From the NCBI RefSeq assembly GCF_008704995.1, contig NZ_CP023747.1:7226001-7290000 (forward strand): DNA of 64,000 bases, in the 5' to 3' direction. Numbering within the stretch: position 1 is the first letter of the stretch; the number at the start of each line of letters is the position of its first letter. Positions 51,031-60,558 of the stretch are shown one piece after another. The notes under the pieces are model-generated. The model had not been told where the DNA came from, did not search any database, and worked only from the letters and a program-made list of their open reading frames with translations. Source of the stretch: Streptomyces nodosus. Lineage in GTDB: Bacteria > Actinomycetota > Actinomycetes > Streptomycetales > Streptomycetaceae. The position numbers were made by a program, and so were the translations under genes.

Positions 51031-54003
51031 ATGAACGACTTTTCCGAAAAGGCCACCGCCCGCAGCGCCCTCACCCCCGCCGACGGACAGCCGGGCGCCG
51101 ACCCACGGCCTGCCGGGGACACGGCGCCCACCCCGCACGCGGAGCCGGACATCAGCGTCGTCGTCATCGTCTACAACGACGCCCCGCGCCTCCCGGCCGC
51201 CGTACGCTCCGTCCTCGACCAGACGCTGCGCCGGGTGGAAGTGATCATCGCCGACGACTGTTCGACCGACCGGTCCTACGAGGTCGCGCGAGAACTCCAG
51301 GCCCGCCACCCCGGCCGGGTGCGGGCGATCCGGCTGGACCAGAACAGCGGCGGCTGCGGAGAGCCCCGCAACCGGGGCATGGCCCTGGCCCGCGGCCGCT
51401 ATGTCATGTTCCTGGACAGCGACGACACCCTCGAACCCAACGCCTGCCGCAACCTGCTGGAGGCGGCCGACCGCACCGGCGCCGATCTGGTCTCCGGCCT
51501 CTGCGTCCGGGTGCACACCGACAGCCGGCACGGCAAGAGGACCCCCTGGTACCCCTGGCTGTACCGGTCCACACGCACCGTGGAGTCCGTCGCGGAACTG
51601 CCGGACCTCTTCGTCTTCGACACGCTGTCCACCAACAAGTGCTACCGCCGCGCCTTCCTCACCGAGCACGGGCTCACCTTCCCCCGCGGCATCCACTACG
51701 AGGACCTGCTGTTCTCGGCGCAGGCCTATCTCGCCGCGCAGCGGATCACCCTGATCCCCAACACGGTCTACTTCTGGCATGTGGCGGAGAGGAGCACAGC
51801 CAAATCGATCAGCAACCGCCGCCATGAGATCAACAACTTCAGCGACCGGCTGGAGATCCACCGCCATATCGACGCCGTGCTGGACCGGCGCGGCCTGGAC
51901 GAACTCAAGCTGCACAAGGACATCAAGTTCCTCAAGCACGACCTGGTCCTCTATCTGCGCGATCTGCCCTTCCTCGACGACGGCTACCGGCACCGCTTCG
52001 CCGCACTGGCCCGCGGCTATCTCCAGGACTTCCCGGAGGAGGCGTACGCCCGGCTGGACCGGGTGCACGCCATCTGCGCCTATCTGCTGATGCGGGAGGA
52101 CTGGGACCATCTGATGTCGGCCGTGGACACCCTCATCAACCGCACCAAGATCTCCGCACCGCTGGCCGAGCGCGACGGCCGCGTCTACTGGTGCGACCGG
52201 CATCTGGACGATCCCCGGGCGCGCGACGTCATGGACGTCACCGCCCTCGGTTACCACGGCAGAGCGCTCACCGGGATGTTCCTGCGCAATCTGCTCACCG
52301 GTTGCGCCGTACGCGGCGGCCAGGTGCTGCTCGAGGGCGCGGTGGTCAATCCGCTGGGCAGCATCGCCCCGGACGCCCGGCTCACCGCCGAGCTGGAGTT
52401 CCGGGCCCGCCGCCGCAGCCTGCGCACCTTCCGGTTCCCGGTGCGGACCCTGCGGCACCGCGGCGACACCGTTACCTGGCGCGCCACGGCCCCGCTGTCC
52501 GGCCGCTTCCGGCCGCTGGGCGTCATCGACGAGGTATGGGACGTGCGGCTGCATCTGACGGCGGACGGACAGCGCACCACCACCCGGATCACGGCCGGCC
52601 GGGTCGACCTGGAGAACGCCGGCTCCGTGCCCGTACGTCCCCTGCTCACCCGGCTGGTGGCCGACCGGCTCGAACCCCAGGTGTCCGCCAAGGGCCACCT
52701 CGCCTTCCGGCTCACCCAGCACGGCACCGCCGCCCGCCGCGGACGCGCCCTGGTGGACCGCAATCTGCACGGCACCGCCGCCAGGACCGCCAAGAGCACC
52801 TACCGCAGGCTGCGGGCCGTCAAGAAGGACCTGACCTCCGGCACCCGCAAGGTCCAGGGCTACCACCGGATGCTGCGTCTGCTGCCCGTCCGCAGGGGCA
52901 CCGTCGTCTTCGAGAGCCACCTCGGCAAGCAGTACAGCGACAGCCCCCGGGCCATCTACGAGGAACTGCGCCGCCGCCGGGTCCCCGTGACCGCCATCTG
53001 GTCCCACGCGGGAACGCGCACCGAGGGCTTCCCGGACGACGCCGAACTCGTCCGCCGCTGGTCCTGGCGCTACCTCAGGGCGCTCGCCCAGGCCGAGTAC
53101 TGGATCGACAACCAGGGCTTCCCCCTCAGGCTCGCCAAGCGCCCGGAGACCACCTACATCCAGACCTGGCACGGCTCGGCCCTGAAGAAGATGGGCTTCG
53201 ACGAGCCCGGCCACCGGGTGATGTCCGAACAGGAACAGCGCACCTACCAGCAGGCCCTGGACCGCTTCGACCACTTCGTCGTGCGCAGCGAACACGATGT
53301 GCGCACCCTGGCGCGGGCCTACCGCATTCCCGAGCGGAAACTGCTGCGCACCGGTTACCCCCGCAACGACCCCCTGGTCCGGGCGGCCCGCGACCCCCGG
53401 GCGGCCGAACCGGAAGCGAGCAGGCTCACCGAACGGCTCGGCATCCGCCCGGACCGCCCCGTGGTGCTGTACGCGCCCACCTTCCGCGCCCGCGCCGGCG
53501 GCGCCGTGAAGACCTTCGCCTTCCCCTTCGACGTGGAACGCTTCGCCGACCGCTTCGGGGACCGGTACACGCTGCTGGTGCGCTCCCACTATCTGAACCG
53601 GGTCGCCCTCCCGCCGTCGGTGACGGACCGCGTGACGGATGTGACCGGCGAACCGGACATCACCCCGCTGCTGCTGCTCTCCGACGCCCTGATCACCGAC
53701 TACTCCTCGGTGATGTTCGACTATGCGCTGCTGCGCCGGCCGATGGTCTTCTACGCCTACGACTGGGAGGAGTACTCCCGTGATCTGCGCGGCACCTACT
53801 TCGACCTGCCCGACGAGGCCCCGGGCCCGGTCGCGCACACCGAGGACGAACTCTTCGCGGCACTGGCCGACCTGCCGGGGCTGGCCGCCCGGTACGAGAC
53901 GAGGCTCAAGGAGTTCGTGGACCGGTACGCCGAGTACGACCGCGGTGACGCCACCACGCGCATCGTGGACCGCTTCTTCGGCCCCGGAGGAGGGACCCGA
54001 TGA
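51031..54003 (+). CDS. Bifunctional GT2 glycosyltransferase / CDP-glycerol glycerophosphotransferase-like protein
   Basis: A 990-aa fusion. The N-terminal GT-A domain of family GT2 runs from about residue 40 (ISVVVIVYNDAPRLPAAVRSVLDQTLRRVEVIIADDCSTD) with the metal-binding DSDD in FLDSDDTLEPN. The C-terminal half (from about residue 615) matches the CDP-glycerol glycerophosphotransferase family (TagF/TarF): FESHLGKQYSDSPRAIYEEL, TWHGSALKKMGFDEPG, GYPRNDPLV, LYAPTFRAR and LITDYSSVMFDYALLRRPMVFYAYD. A middle all-helical/beta section links them. Together these suggest assembly of a teichoic-acid-like cell-wall glycopolymer at the membrane. Its end overlaps the next glycosyltransferase (ATGA). 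Confidence 0.88.
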   Translation: MNDFSEKATARSALTPADGQPGADPRPAGDTAPTPHAEPDISVVVIVYNDAPRLPAAVRSVLDQTLRRVEVIIADDCSTDRSYEVARELQARHPGRVRAIRLDQNSGGCGEPRNRGMALARGRYVMFLDSDDTLEPNACRNLLEAADRTGADLVSGLCVRVHTDSRHGKRTPWYPWLYRSTRTVESVAELPDLFVFDTLSTNKCYRRAFLTEHGLTFPRGIHYEDLLFSAQAYLAAQRITLIPNTVYFWHVAERSTAKSISNRRHEINNFSDRLEIHRHIDAVLDRRGLDELKLHKDIKFLKHDLVLYLRDLPFLDDGYRHRFAALARGYLQDFPEEAYARLDRVHAICAYLLMREDWDHLMSAVDTLINRTKISAPLAERDGRVYWCDRHLDDPRARDVMDVTALGYHGRALTGMFLRNLLTGCAVRGGQVLLEGAVVNPLGSIAPDARLTAELEFRARRRSLRTFRFPVRTLRHRGDTVTWRATAPLSGRFRPLGVIDEVWDVRLHLTADGQRTTTRITAGRVDLENAGSVPVRPLLTRLVADRLEPQVSAKGHLAFRLTQHGTAARRGRALVDRNLHGTAARTAKSTYRRLRAVKKDLTSGTRKVQGYHRMLRLLPVRRGTVVFESHLGKQYSDSPRAIYEELRRRRVPVTAIWSHAGTRTEGFPDDAELVRRWSWRYLRALAQAEYWIDNQGFPLRLAKRPETTYIQTWHGSALKKMGFDEPGHRVMSEQEQRTYQQALDRFDHFVVRSEHDVRTLARAYRIPERKLLRTGYPRNDPLVRAARDPRAAEPEASRLTERLGIRPDRPVVLYAPTFRARAGGAVKTFAFPFDVERFADRFGDRYTLLVRSHYLNRVALPPSVTDRVTDVTGEPDITPLLLLSDALITDYSSVMFDYALLRRPMVFYAYDWEEYSRDLRGTYFDLPDEAPGPVAHTEDELFAALADLPGLAARYETRLKEFVDRYAEYDRGDATTRIVDRFFGPGGGTR

Positions 54004-55133
54004 CACGGCGTGAGATCTTCTTCGTCGCCAACGAGGTCAACGAGCTCGGTGGCGTGGGCCGCTGGCAGACCCAGATGGCCCGGCTGTTCGCGGAGCGGGG
54101 CCATCGGGTCCGGATCATCGGGATCTGCCCGCCCGAGATGCCGATGGACCTCGGTGAGGACCCTCCCTTCGAGACGGTGACCCTCCACGCACGGCGTCCC
54201 CCCGGCCGTCGGGGACCGCATCTCCTGCCCGGCCGGCTCGACCCGGTCGTCCGGCGGCAGCAGGCGCGCCGGCGTGCCGCCGCCGCGCGCATGTCGCGGA
54301 TGTTCCGTGCCGCCCGGCCCGGGGCGGTGATCATCGTGACCCAGGTCTGGGCGATGGAGTGGGTGGCTCTCGCGGACACCGCCGGTCACTCGGTCATCGG
54401 CATGAGCCATGAGTCCTTCGACGCCTCCCGCCGCTCCTCGCGCTTCGCGCGCGTACGGACGTACTTCCGGGATGTGGACCGGCTGCTGCTGCTGACCCGT
54501 CAGGACGCCGACCTCTGGGCGGGTCAGGGCCTGAACAACGTGGGTTTCCTGCCCAATCCGCTGCCGGTGCTGCCCGGCGTCCCCTCGCCGCGCACCGAGA
54601 AGGTGGTGGCCAGCATCGGGCGGCTCAGCCATGCCAAGGGGGTCGATCTGCTGCTGGACGTCTGGGCCGAGGCCGCTCCCCGGCAACCGGGCTGGCTGCT
54701 GCGGATCCACGGTGCCGGTGACCACGAGGAGGAGCTCCGGCGGCAGTGCACACGACTCGGTCTGGACGACTCCGTGGAGTGGGCGGGACAGACCGACGAT
54801 GTGACCGGGGCGCTCGCCCGGTGCTCCCTGCTGGTGCAGTCCTCCCGGGGCGAGGGCTTTCCCCTGGTCCTGCTGGAGGCCATGGCCTGCGGGGTGCCGT
54901 GCGTCGCGTTCGACTGCTCCCCGGGGGTGCGCGAGATCGTCGAGGACGGCGAGGACGGGCTGCTGGCCCGGCACGGCAACACCACCGAACTCGCCGCTCA
55001 TCTGGTGCGGTTGATGGCCGACGAGAACCTCCGCGACACCATGGGGGAGCGGGCGCGGCGCAATGTGCTGCGCTTCGCCCCCGAGGTGATCACCGATCGG
55101 TGGGAGGAGCTGTTCGCCTTCCTGGAGCGCTGA
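54000..55133 (+). CDS. GT4-family glycosyltransferase
   Basis: A 377-aa GT-B fold retaining glycosyltransferase. The N-terminal domain starts with NELGGVGRWQTQMARLFAERGHRVRIIG; the C-terminal nucleotide-sugar domain has SIGRLSHAKGVDLLLDVW, IHGAGDHEEELR and the E-x7-E motif SRGEGFPLVLLEAMACGVPCVAFDCSPGVREIV. Start overlaps the end of the TagF-like gene, so they are translated together and probably act on the same wall glycopolymer. The sugar donor cannot be told. Confidence 0.9.
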   Translation: MTRREIFFVANEVNELGGVGRWQTQMARLFAERGHRVRIIGICPPEMPMDLGEDPPFETVTLHARRPPGRRGPHLLPGRLDPVVRRQQARRRAAAARMSRMFRAARPGAVIIVTQVWAMEWVALADTAGHSVIGMSHESFDASRRSSRFARVRTYFRDVDRLLLLTRQDADLWAGQGLNNVGFLPNPLPVLPGVPSPRTEKVVASIGRLSHAKGVDLLLDVWAEAAPRQPGWLLRIHGAGDHEEELRRQCTRLGLDDSVEWAGQTDDVTGALARCSLLVQSSRGEGFPLVLLEAMACGVPCVAFDCSPGVREIVEDGEDGLLARHGNTTELAAHLVRLMADENLRDTMGERARRNVLRFAPEVITDRWEELFAFLER

Positions 55134-55263
55134 GGCCACGCCTCTCCGTTCGAGAAGTGAACGCCGCCGCGACGGGGGAACGCTCTTCGGCCGGTGGACG
55201 ATTCGGCTGTGAAACGGAAGCGTCAAGACTTGTGACCGACTTCCGCGAGAGATGCCGGAACCC

Positions 55264-55292
55264 TTGACGTGCCTGCGTGTTGAGGTTTAACT
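55264..55292 (+). promoter_or_regulatory. Candidate promoter of the sugar ABC-transporter operon
   Basis: TTGACG (55264-55269), 17 nt, then TTAACT (55287-55292), within an AT-rich stretch (GTTTAACTCACGTCCTAAATTAA) unusual here that may also be an operator. No CebR-type box is present, so the inducer is not cellobiose through CebR. Confidence 0.45.
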
Positions 55293-55394
55293 CACGTCCT
55301 AAATTAAGCCATGAGGAGCCATGGGAGCCGCACGGGTGCCGCTGCCGCGGGTCTCCTCGGGTTTTTCGACTCCCGGAAAGGGACACCAGGAGCC

Positions 55395-56708
55395 ATGCGC
55401 AGAATCCGAGCCGCGGCCGTAGGCGCCGTCACCATGTCTTTCGCTCTTGCCGTCTCGGCCTGCGGAGGCGGTTCGTCGACGGGGGGCGGGTCCAACGACT
55501 CGCCGAAGACGCTCACCTACTGGGCCTCCAACCAGGGCGCCAGCATCGAGATCGACAAGAAGGTCCTCCAGCCCGAGCTCGACAAGTTCGAGAAGCAGAC
55601 CGGGATCAAGGTGAAGCTGGAGGTCGTCCCCTGGTCGGACCTGCTGAACCGGATCCTCACCGCGACCACCTCCGGCCAGGGCCCCGATGTGCTGAACATC
55701 GGCAACACCTGGAGCTCCTCGCTCCAGGCCACCGGGGCGCTGCTGCCCTGGGACGCCAAGAACTTCGACAAGATCGGCGGCAAGGACCGCTTCGTCGACT
55801 CGGCGCTGGGCTCGACGGGCACCGAGGGCCAGGACCCGGCCGCCGTGCCGCTGTACTCGATGGCCTATGCGCTGTACTACAACAAGAAGATCTTTGCCGA
55901 TGCGGGTATCTCCAAGCCGCCCGCCACCTGGGCCGAACTGGTCGCCGACGGCAAGAAGATCCCCAAGAACATCGCCGTCCTCGGCGCCGAGGGCTCCAAT
56001 CTGTCGGAGAACATCCACCAGGTCTTCGTCTTCGCCAAGCAGCACGACGCCGACTTCTTCACCGCCGACGGCAAGCCCGACTTCACCAACGACAAGGTGG
56101 TCGCGGCCGTCAAGCAGTACGTCGACCTGATGGCCAAGGACAAGGTCATCCCGACGGGTGACGCGGAGAACGCGCAGAACCAGTCCGTGAGCGACTTCGC
56201 CAAGGGCAAGCAGGCCATGCTGATGTGGCAGTCCGCGGCCTCCAACCTCAAGGCCCAGGGCATGAGCGAGGACCAGTACGGCATCGCGCCCATACCCGTG
56301 CAGTCCGGCACCCCCGGCACCGGCACCCAGGTCAACTCGATGGTCGCGGGCATCAACCTGGCCGTCTTCAAGAACTCCCACAACCTCGACGGCGCCACCG
56401 ACTTCGTGAAGTTCATGACCAGCGACGAGGAACAGAAGATCCTCAACAAGGCCTACACCTCCATCCCGCCGGTCAAGTCCGCGCAGGAGGACCCCGCGTT
56501 CACCGACGCGTCCAACGTCGTCCTCAAGGAGACCCTCGCCACCAGTGCGGCGGCGCTGCCCCAGGTCCCCGACGAGTCCCAGTTCGAGACGGTGGTCGGC
56601 ACCGCCGTCAAGGAGCTGTTCAGCGACGCCGCCGGAGGCCGCGCGGTGACCACCGACTCGGTGAAGGCCAGGCTCCAGAAGGCCCAGCAGCAGATGCCGG
56701 CGAAGTGA
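55395..56708 (+). CDS. Sugar ABC transporter, lipoprotein substrate-binding protein
   Basis: A 437-aa extracellular solute-binding protein of family 1. Lipobox LAVSAC at about residue 22 marks it as a membrane-anchored lipoprotein. Typical features: LTYWASNQGASIEIDKKVLQPELDKFEKQTGIKVKLEVVPWSDL, PDVLNIGNTWSS, VPLYSMAYALYYNKKIFADAG, and KGKQAMLMWQS. First gene of an operon with two permeases and a GH1 beta-glucosidase, so its ligand is likely a beta-linked oligosaccharide. ATG at 55395 has CAGGAG upstream; no ATPase subunit gene is present, as usual in Streptomyces, where MsiK serves many importers. Confidence 0.92.
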   Translation: MRRIRAAAVGAVTMSFALAVSACGGGSSTGGGSNDSPKTLTYWASNQGASIEIDKKVLQPELDKFEKQTGIKVKLEVVPWSDLLNRILTATTSGQGPDVLNIGNTWSSSLQATGALLPWDAKNFDKIGGKDRFVDSALGSTGTEGQDPAAVPLYSMAYALYYNKKIFADAGISKPPATWAELVADGKKIPKNIAVLGAEGSNLSENIHQVFVFAKQHDADFFTADGKPDFTNDKVVAAVKQYVDLMAKDKVIPTGDAENAQNQSVSDFAKGKQAMLMWQSAASNLKAQGMSEDQYGIAPIPVQSGTPGTGTQVNSMVAGINLAVFKNSHNLDGATDFVKFMTSDEEQKILNKAYTSIPPVKSAQEDPAFTDASNVVLKETLATSAAALPQVPDESQFETVVGTAVKELFSDAAGGRAVTTDSVKARLQKAQQQMPAK

Positions 56709-57721
56709 GCGCGGACCCCGTCATGACCTCCACGACCGCCTCCGCCGATCCCGGCGAGCGGACGGCGCGGAAGGGTTCTCCCGGTGCGGCGCGCGAACCG
56801 CGCCGCACCGGGCGGATCCGCCGCATCGGACTGCCCTATCTGCTGCTCCTGCCCGCCCTGGTGCTCGAACTCCTCGTCCACCTGGTGCCGATGGTGATCG
56901 GCATCGTGATGAGCTTCAAGGAGCTCACCCAGTTCTACATCCGCGACTGGGGCGCCGCGCCCTGGTCCGGACTCGGCAACTACCGGATGTCGGTGGATTT
57001 CGACGCGCCCGTCGGTGAGGCGCTGCTCCACTCCTTCTTCGTCACCGTCTGCTTCACCCTGCTCTCGGTCGGCCTGTGCTGGCTGATCGGCACGACGGCC
57101 GCGATCTGTATGCAGGACACCTTCCGCGGCCGGGGCCTGCTGCGGGCCCTGTTCCTGGTCCCGTACGCACTGCCCGTGTACGCGGCCGTCATCACCTGGG
57201 TGTTCATGTTTCAGCACGACAACGGCCTGGTGAACCACGTCCTGCACGACCAGCTGCACCTCACCGACAAGCCGTCCTTCTGGCTCATCGGCGACAACAG
57301 CTTCATCGCGCTGCTCGTGGTGTCGGTGTGGAAGGGCTGGCCGTTCGCCTTCCTGATCGTGATGGCCGGGCTGCAGAACATCCCCCGGGAGCTGTACGAG
57401 GCCGCCGCCCTGGACGGCGCCGGGATGTGGCAGCAGATCCGCCGGATCACCCTGCCGTCCCTGCGCTCCGTCAACCAGGTACTGGTCCTGGTCCTGTTCC
57501 TGTGGACGTTCAACGACTTCAACACCCCGTTCGTCCTGTTCGGCAAGGCCGCCCCGGAAGCCGCGGACCTCATCTCGGTGCACATCTACCAGGCCTCGTT
57601 CGTCACCTGGAACTTCGGCACCGGATCCGCCATGTCCGTCCTGCTGCTGCTGTTCCTGCTCGTCGTCACGGGTGTCTATCTGCTGCTGACCTCCCGAGGA
57701 AGGAAGACGGCCGATGTCTAG
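56705..57721 (+). CDS. Sugar ABC transporter permease (inner-membrane subunit 1)
   Basis: A 338-aa polytopic permease of the MalF class with six hydrophobic segments and the ATPase-contact EAA motif in ELYEAAALDGAGMWQQIRRITLPSL (about residues 228-252). GTG at 56705 overlaps the binding-protein stop (GTGA); an ATG at 56723 is an alternative. Works with the next permease as heterodimer. Confidence 0.92.
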   Translation: MSADPVMTSTTASADPGERTARKGSPGAAREPRRTGRIRRIGLPYLLLLPALVLELLVHLVPMVIGIVMSFKELTQFYIRDWGAAPWSGLGNYRMSVDFDAPVGEALLHSFFVTVCFTLLSVGLCWLIGTTAAICMQDTFRGRGLLRALFLVPYALPVYAAVITWVFMFQHDNGLVNHVLHDQLHLTDKPSFWLIGDNSFIALLVVSVWKGWPFAFLIVMAGLQNIPRELYEAAALDGAGMWQQIRRITLPSLRSVNQVLVLVLFLWTFNDFNTPFVLFGKAAPEAADLISVHIYQASFVTWNFGTGSAMSVLLLLFLLVVTGVYLLLTSRGRKTADV

Positions 57722-58586
57722 CACCGGGCAGGCGCCCCGTTCGCCGATGGCCCCGCCGCGGTCCTTCCTCTGGTCCCGGCGGATCTTCCTCACCCTGCTC
57801 GCCGGCTTTGTGCTGGTGCCCGTCTATGTGATGGTCTCCAGCTCCCTCAAGCCGCTCGCGGACGTGACCGGGAAGTTCCGCTGGCTGCCGAGCGGCCTCA
57901 CCGTCCGGCCCTACATCGACATCTGGTCGACGGTGCCGCTGGCGAGGTACTTCGTCAACTCGCTGATCGTGGCGGGCGCGGCGACCCTCTGCTCGGTGGT
58001 GATCGCGGTCTTCTCCGCCTACGCGGTCAGCCGCTACAACTTCCGCGGCAAGCGCGTGTTCACGGTCACCGTGCTGTCCACCCAGATGTTCCCCGGGATC
58101 CTCTTCCTGCTCCCGCTGTTCCTGCTCTACGTCAACATCGGCAACGCCACCGGCATCGCCCTGTTCGGCTCGCGCGGCGGACTGATCCTGACCTACCTCA
58201 CCTTCTCGCTGCCGTTCTCGATCTGGATGCTCATCGGGTACTTCGACTCGGTGCCCCGGGACCTGGACGAGGCGGCCCTGGTGGACGGCTGCGGACCGAT
58301 CGGCGCACTGCTGAGGATCGTCGTGCCGGCCGCCACCCCCGGCATCGTCGCGGTCGCCGTCTACGCCTTCATGACCGCCTGGGGCGAGGTGCTGTTCGCC
58401 TCCGTGATGACCAACGACACCACCCGCACCCTCGCCGTGGGCCTCCAGGGCTACTCCACGCTCAACGACGTCTACTGGAACCAGATCATGGCCGCCTCGC
58501 TCGTGGTGAGCGTCCCGGTGGTCGCGGGCTTCCTGCTGCTGCAGCGCTATCTCGTCGCCGGGCTCACCGCCGGAGCCGTGAAGTGA
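57714..58586 (+). CDS. Sugar ABC transporter permease (inner-membrane subunit 2)
   Basis: A 290-aa permease of the MalG class with six hydrophobic segments and the EAA motif LDEAALVDGCGPIGALLRIVVPAATP (about 182-207). Overlaps the first permease by 8 nt. Confidence 0.92.
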   Translation: MSSTGQAPRSPMAPPRSFLWSRRIFLTLLAGFVLVPVYVMVSSSLKPLADVTGKFRWLPSGLTVRPYIDIWSTVPLARYFVNSLIVAGAATLCSVVIAVFSAYAVSRYNFRGKRVFTVTVLSTQMFPGILFLLPLFLLYVNIGNATGIALFGSRGGLILTYLTFSLPFSIWMLIGYFDSVPRDLDEAALVDGCGPIGALLRIVVPAATPGIVAVAVYAFMTAWGEVLFASVMTNDTTRTLAVGLQGYSTLNDVYWNQIMAASLVVSVPVVAGFLLLQRYLVAGLTAGAVK

Positions 58587-58615
58587 CCGACACCCCCCAT
58601 TCCGAAAGGACTTCT

Positions 58616-59980
58616 GTGTCCGAGCGCATCGACCTCGCCGCACTGCCGCACGACTTCCTGTGGGGCACGGCCACATCGGCGTACCAGATCGAGGGAGCCG
58701 TCGCCGAGGACGGTCGTTCGCCGTCGATCTGGGACACCTTCTCGCACACCCCGGGAAAGATCGCGGGCGACGACCACGGGGACATCGCCTGCGACCACTA
58801 CCACCGCTGGCCCGAGGACCTCGGGCTGATGAAGCAACTGGGCACCAACGCCTACCGGTTGTCCGTCGCCTGGCCCCGGGTGGTACCGGGCGGCGACGGC
58901 CCCGTGAACCCCAAGGGCCTCGACTTCTACGACCAGTTGATCGACGCCCTGCTGGACGCGGGCATCAAGCCCTCCGTCACCCTCTACCACTGGGACCTGC
59001 CCCAGGTGCTCCAGGACCGCGGCGGCTGGCCCGAGCGGGCCACCGCCGAGCACTTCGCCGCCTATGCGTCGGCCGTCGCCGCACGCCTGGGCGACCGGGT
59101 CACCCACTGGGCCACCCTCAACGAGCCCCTGTGCTCGGCCTGGATCGGCCACCTCGAGGGCGTCATGGCCCCCGGCCTCACCGATCTGACCGCCGCGGTC
59201 CGCGCCTCCTACCATCTGCTCCTCGGCCACGGCCTCGCCGCCCAGGCGATCCGCGCCGCCGCCCCCGGGGCCGAGGTCGGCATCGTCAACAACCTCAACA
59301 CCGTGCACGCCGCCTCCGACCGGCCCGAGGACCAGGCCGCGGCCCTCCGCATGGACGGCCATGTCAACCGCTGGTGGCTCGACCCGGTCCACGGCCGCGG
59401 CTTCCCGGCCGACATGCGCGAGGTCTACGGCGTCGAACTCCCCGAACGCCCCGGCGACCTGGAGACCATCGCCGCACCACTGGACTGGCTGGGCCTGAAC
59501 TACTACTTCCCCGACACCGTCACCGACGACCCGGACGGCCCCGCCCCGCACGCCCGTTCGGTGCGCCGCCCCGGAGTGCCCCGCACCGGCATGGACTGGG
59601 AGATCGACGCGAACGGCATCGAGACCCTGCTGCTGCGCCTGACCCACGAGTACGGCCCCCGCAGGCTGTATGTCACCGAGAACGGCTCGTCCTTCCCCGA
59701 CGTGGTACGCCCCGACGGCACCGTGGACGACCCCGAACGCCAGGACTATCTGATCGGGCACCTCGCCGCCTGCGCCTCGGCGGCCCGCAAGGGCGCCCCG
59801 CTGGCCGGCTACTTCGCCTGGTCACTGCTCGACAACTTCGAGTGGGCGTACGGCTACGACAAGCGCTTCGGCCTCGTCCATGTCGACTACGACACCCAGG
59901 TCCGCACCGTCAAGGGCAGCGGACACCGGTACGCGGACATCGTCCGCGCCCACCGGGGCCAGGCCCGCGAGGCCGCCTGA
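58616..59980 (+). CDS. GH1 family beta-glucosidase
   Basis: A 454-aa cytosolic retaining beta-glycosidase of family 1. Acid/base Glu in WATLNEPLCSAW (about residue 167), nucleophile Glu in YVTENGSS (about 357), and aglycone-site DNFEWAYGYDKRFGLVHVDYDTQ. N-terminal FLWGTATSAYQIEGA is the family signature. GTG 58616 is preferred since AAAGGA lies 5 nt upstream; an in-frame GTG at 58583 overlaps the permease stop and adds 11 residues. Fourth gene of the importer operon, so it hydrolyses the imported beta-oligosaccharide. Confidence 0.93.
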   Translation: MSERIDLAALPHDFLWGTATSAYQIEGAVAEDGRSPSIWDTFSHTPGKIAGDDHGDIACDHYHRWPEDLGLMKQLGTNAYRLSVAWPRVVPGGDGPVNPKGLDFYDQLIDALLDAGIKPSVTLYHWDLPQVLQDRGGWPERATAEHFAAYASAVAARLGDRVTHWATLNEPLCSAWIGHLEGVMAPGLTDLTAAVRASYHLLLGHGLAAQAIRAAAPGAEVGIVNNLNTVHAASDRPEDQAAALRMDGHVNRWWLDPVHGRGFPADMREVYGVELPERPGDLETIAAPLDWLGLNYYFPDTVTDDPDGPAPHARSVRRPGVPRTGMDWEIDANGIETLLLRLTHEYGPRRLYVTENGSSFPDVVRPDGTVDDPERQDYLIGHLAACASAARKGAPLAGYFAWSLLDNFEWAYGYDKRFGLVHVDYDTQVRTVKGSGHRYADIVRAHRGQAREAA

Positions 59981-60043
59981 GCCGTGAAGGACCCGCGGTG
60001 GGCGCGGACTTGAGCAGCCCGCACCCACCGCCCCCACGGCAAC

Positions 60044-60076
60044 GGCCGGTCCGCATCCCGGGGATGCGGACCGGCC
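60044..60076. terminator. Bidirectional terminator after the beta-glucosidase operon
   Basis: GGCCGGTCCGCAT pairs with ATGCGGACCGGCC around a 7-nt CCCGGGG loop (13-bp perfect stem), between convergent genes; GTTACGG follows. Confidence 0.78.
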
Positions 60077-60094
60077 CGTTACGGTCGGACGCCG

Positions 60095-60364
60095 TCACCA
60101 CCTGCCGTGGCCGCCGTGACCGTGGCCCCAGCCGTAGCCGCCGTGGCCCCAGCCATGACCCCAACCACCATGACCCCAACCGTGGCCGTGACCTCCGTGG
60201 CCCCAGCCATGGCCCCCGTGGCCGCCGTGCGTCTGGACGGACGCGGCTGCGACGGTGGGGGGTGCCACGGTAGGAGTACTGGCCATCGCGACACCGCTGC
60301 CCGCCGCGCCGGCCAGCAGCATCGTGCCGACGATCAGCGCGATCCTGCGTCGGATGCTCGTCAT
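60095..60364 (-). CDS. Exported His/Gly/Trp-rich repeat protein
   Basis: An 89-aa protein: signal peptide MTSIRRRIALIVGTMLLAGAAGSGVAMA, a short spacer (STPTVAPPTVAAASVQT), then about 43 residues made of HGG/GWGH repeats ending HGGHGRW, some 16 of them His. Such a sequence should bind transition metals (Zn, Cu, Ni) outside the cell or act as a glycine-rich matrix protein; neither is shown. The DNA repeat in this part is tandem and may vary between strains. The gene is divergent from an OmpR-type two-component system, which could be its regulator. Confidence 0.85.
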   Translation of the reverse strand: MTSIRRRIALIVGTMLLAGAAGSGVAMASTPTVAPPTVAAASVQTHGGHGGHGWGHGGHGHGWGHGGWGHGWGHGGYGWGHGHGGHGRW

Positions 60365-60558
60365 CGCGTCTCTCCTTCGTCCGGCGGGCGGGGAAGCCCA
60401 CCTGTGTCCCGTTGGTGATGTCAGCCTGCGGCAGGACCGCTGAGAAGAGGCTGAGAGCAGCACAAACCGCCGCGGCAGCCCCGGTGCGGCCCTTGCGGAC
60501 GGGCTCGGCGCGCGGGCGTGCCGGTCTCTTCGTAGGGTGGACGGAGAGGGGCCGAGCC

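Noticed and set aside
50929..54006. 1025-codon open frame on the minus strand
   Set aside because: It is exactly antisense to the GT2/TagF-like gene and has no recognised motif; high-GC DNA commonly yields such shadows.
55140..55394. CebR-type operator before the sugar importer
   Set aside because: No TGGGAGCGCTCCCA-like palindrome found; only a short GGGAGC match.
60095..60230. CRISPR-like array from regular repeats
   Set aside because: The repeats are the in-frame His/Gly codons of a small exported protein, without unique spacers.
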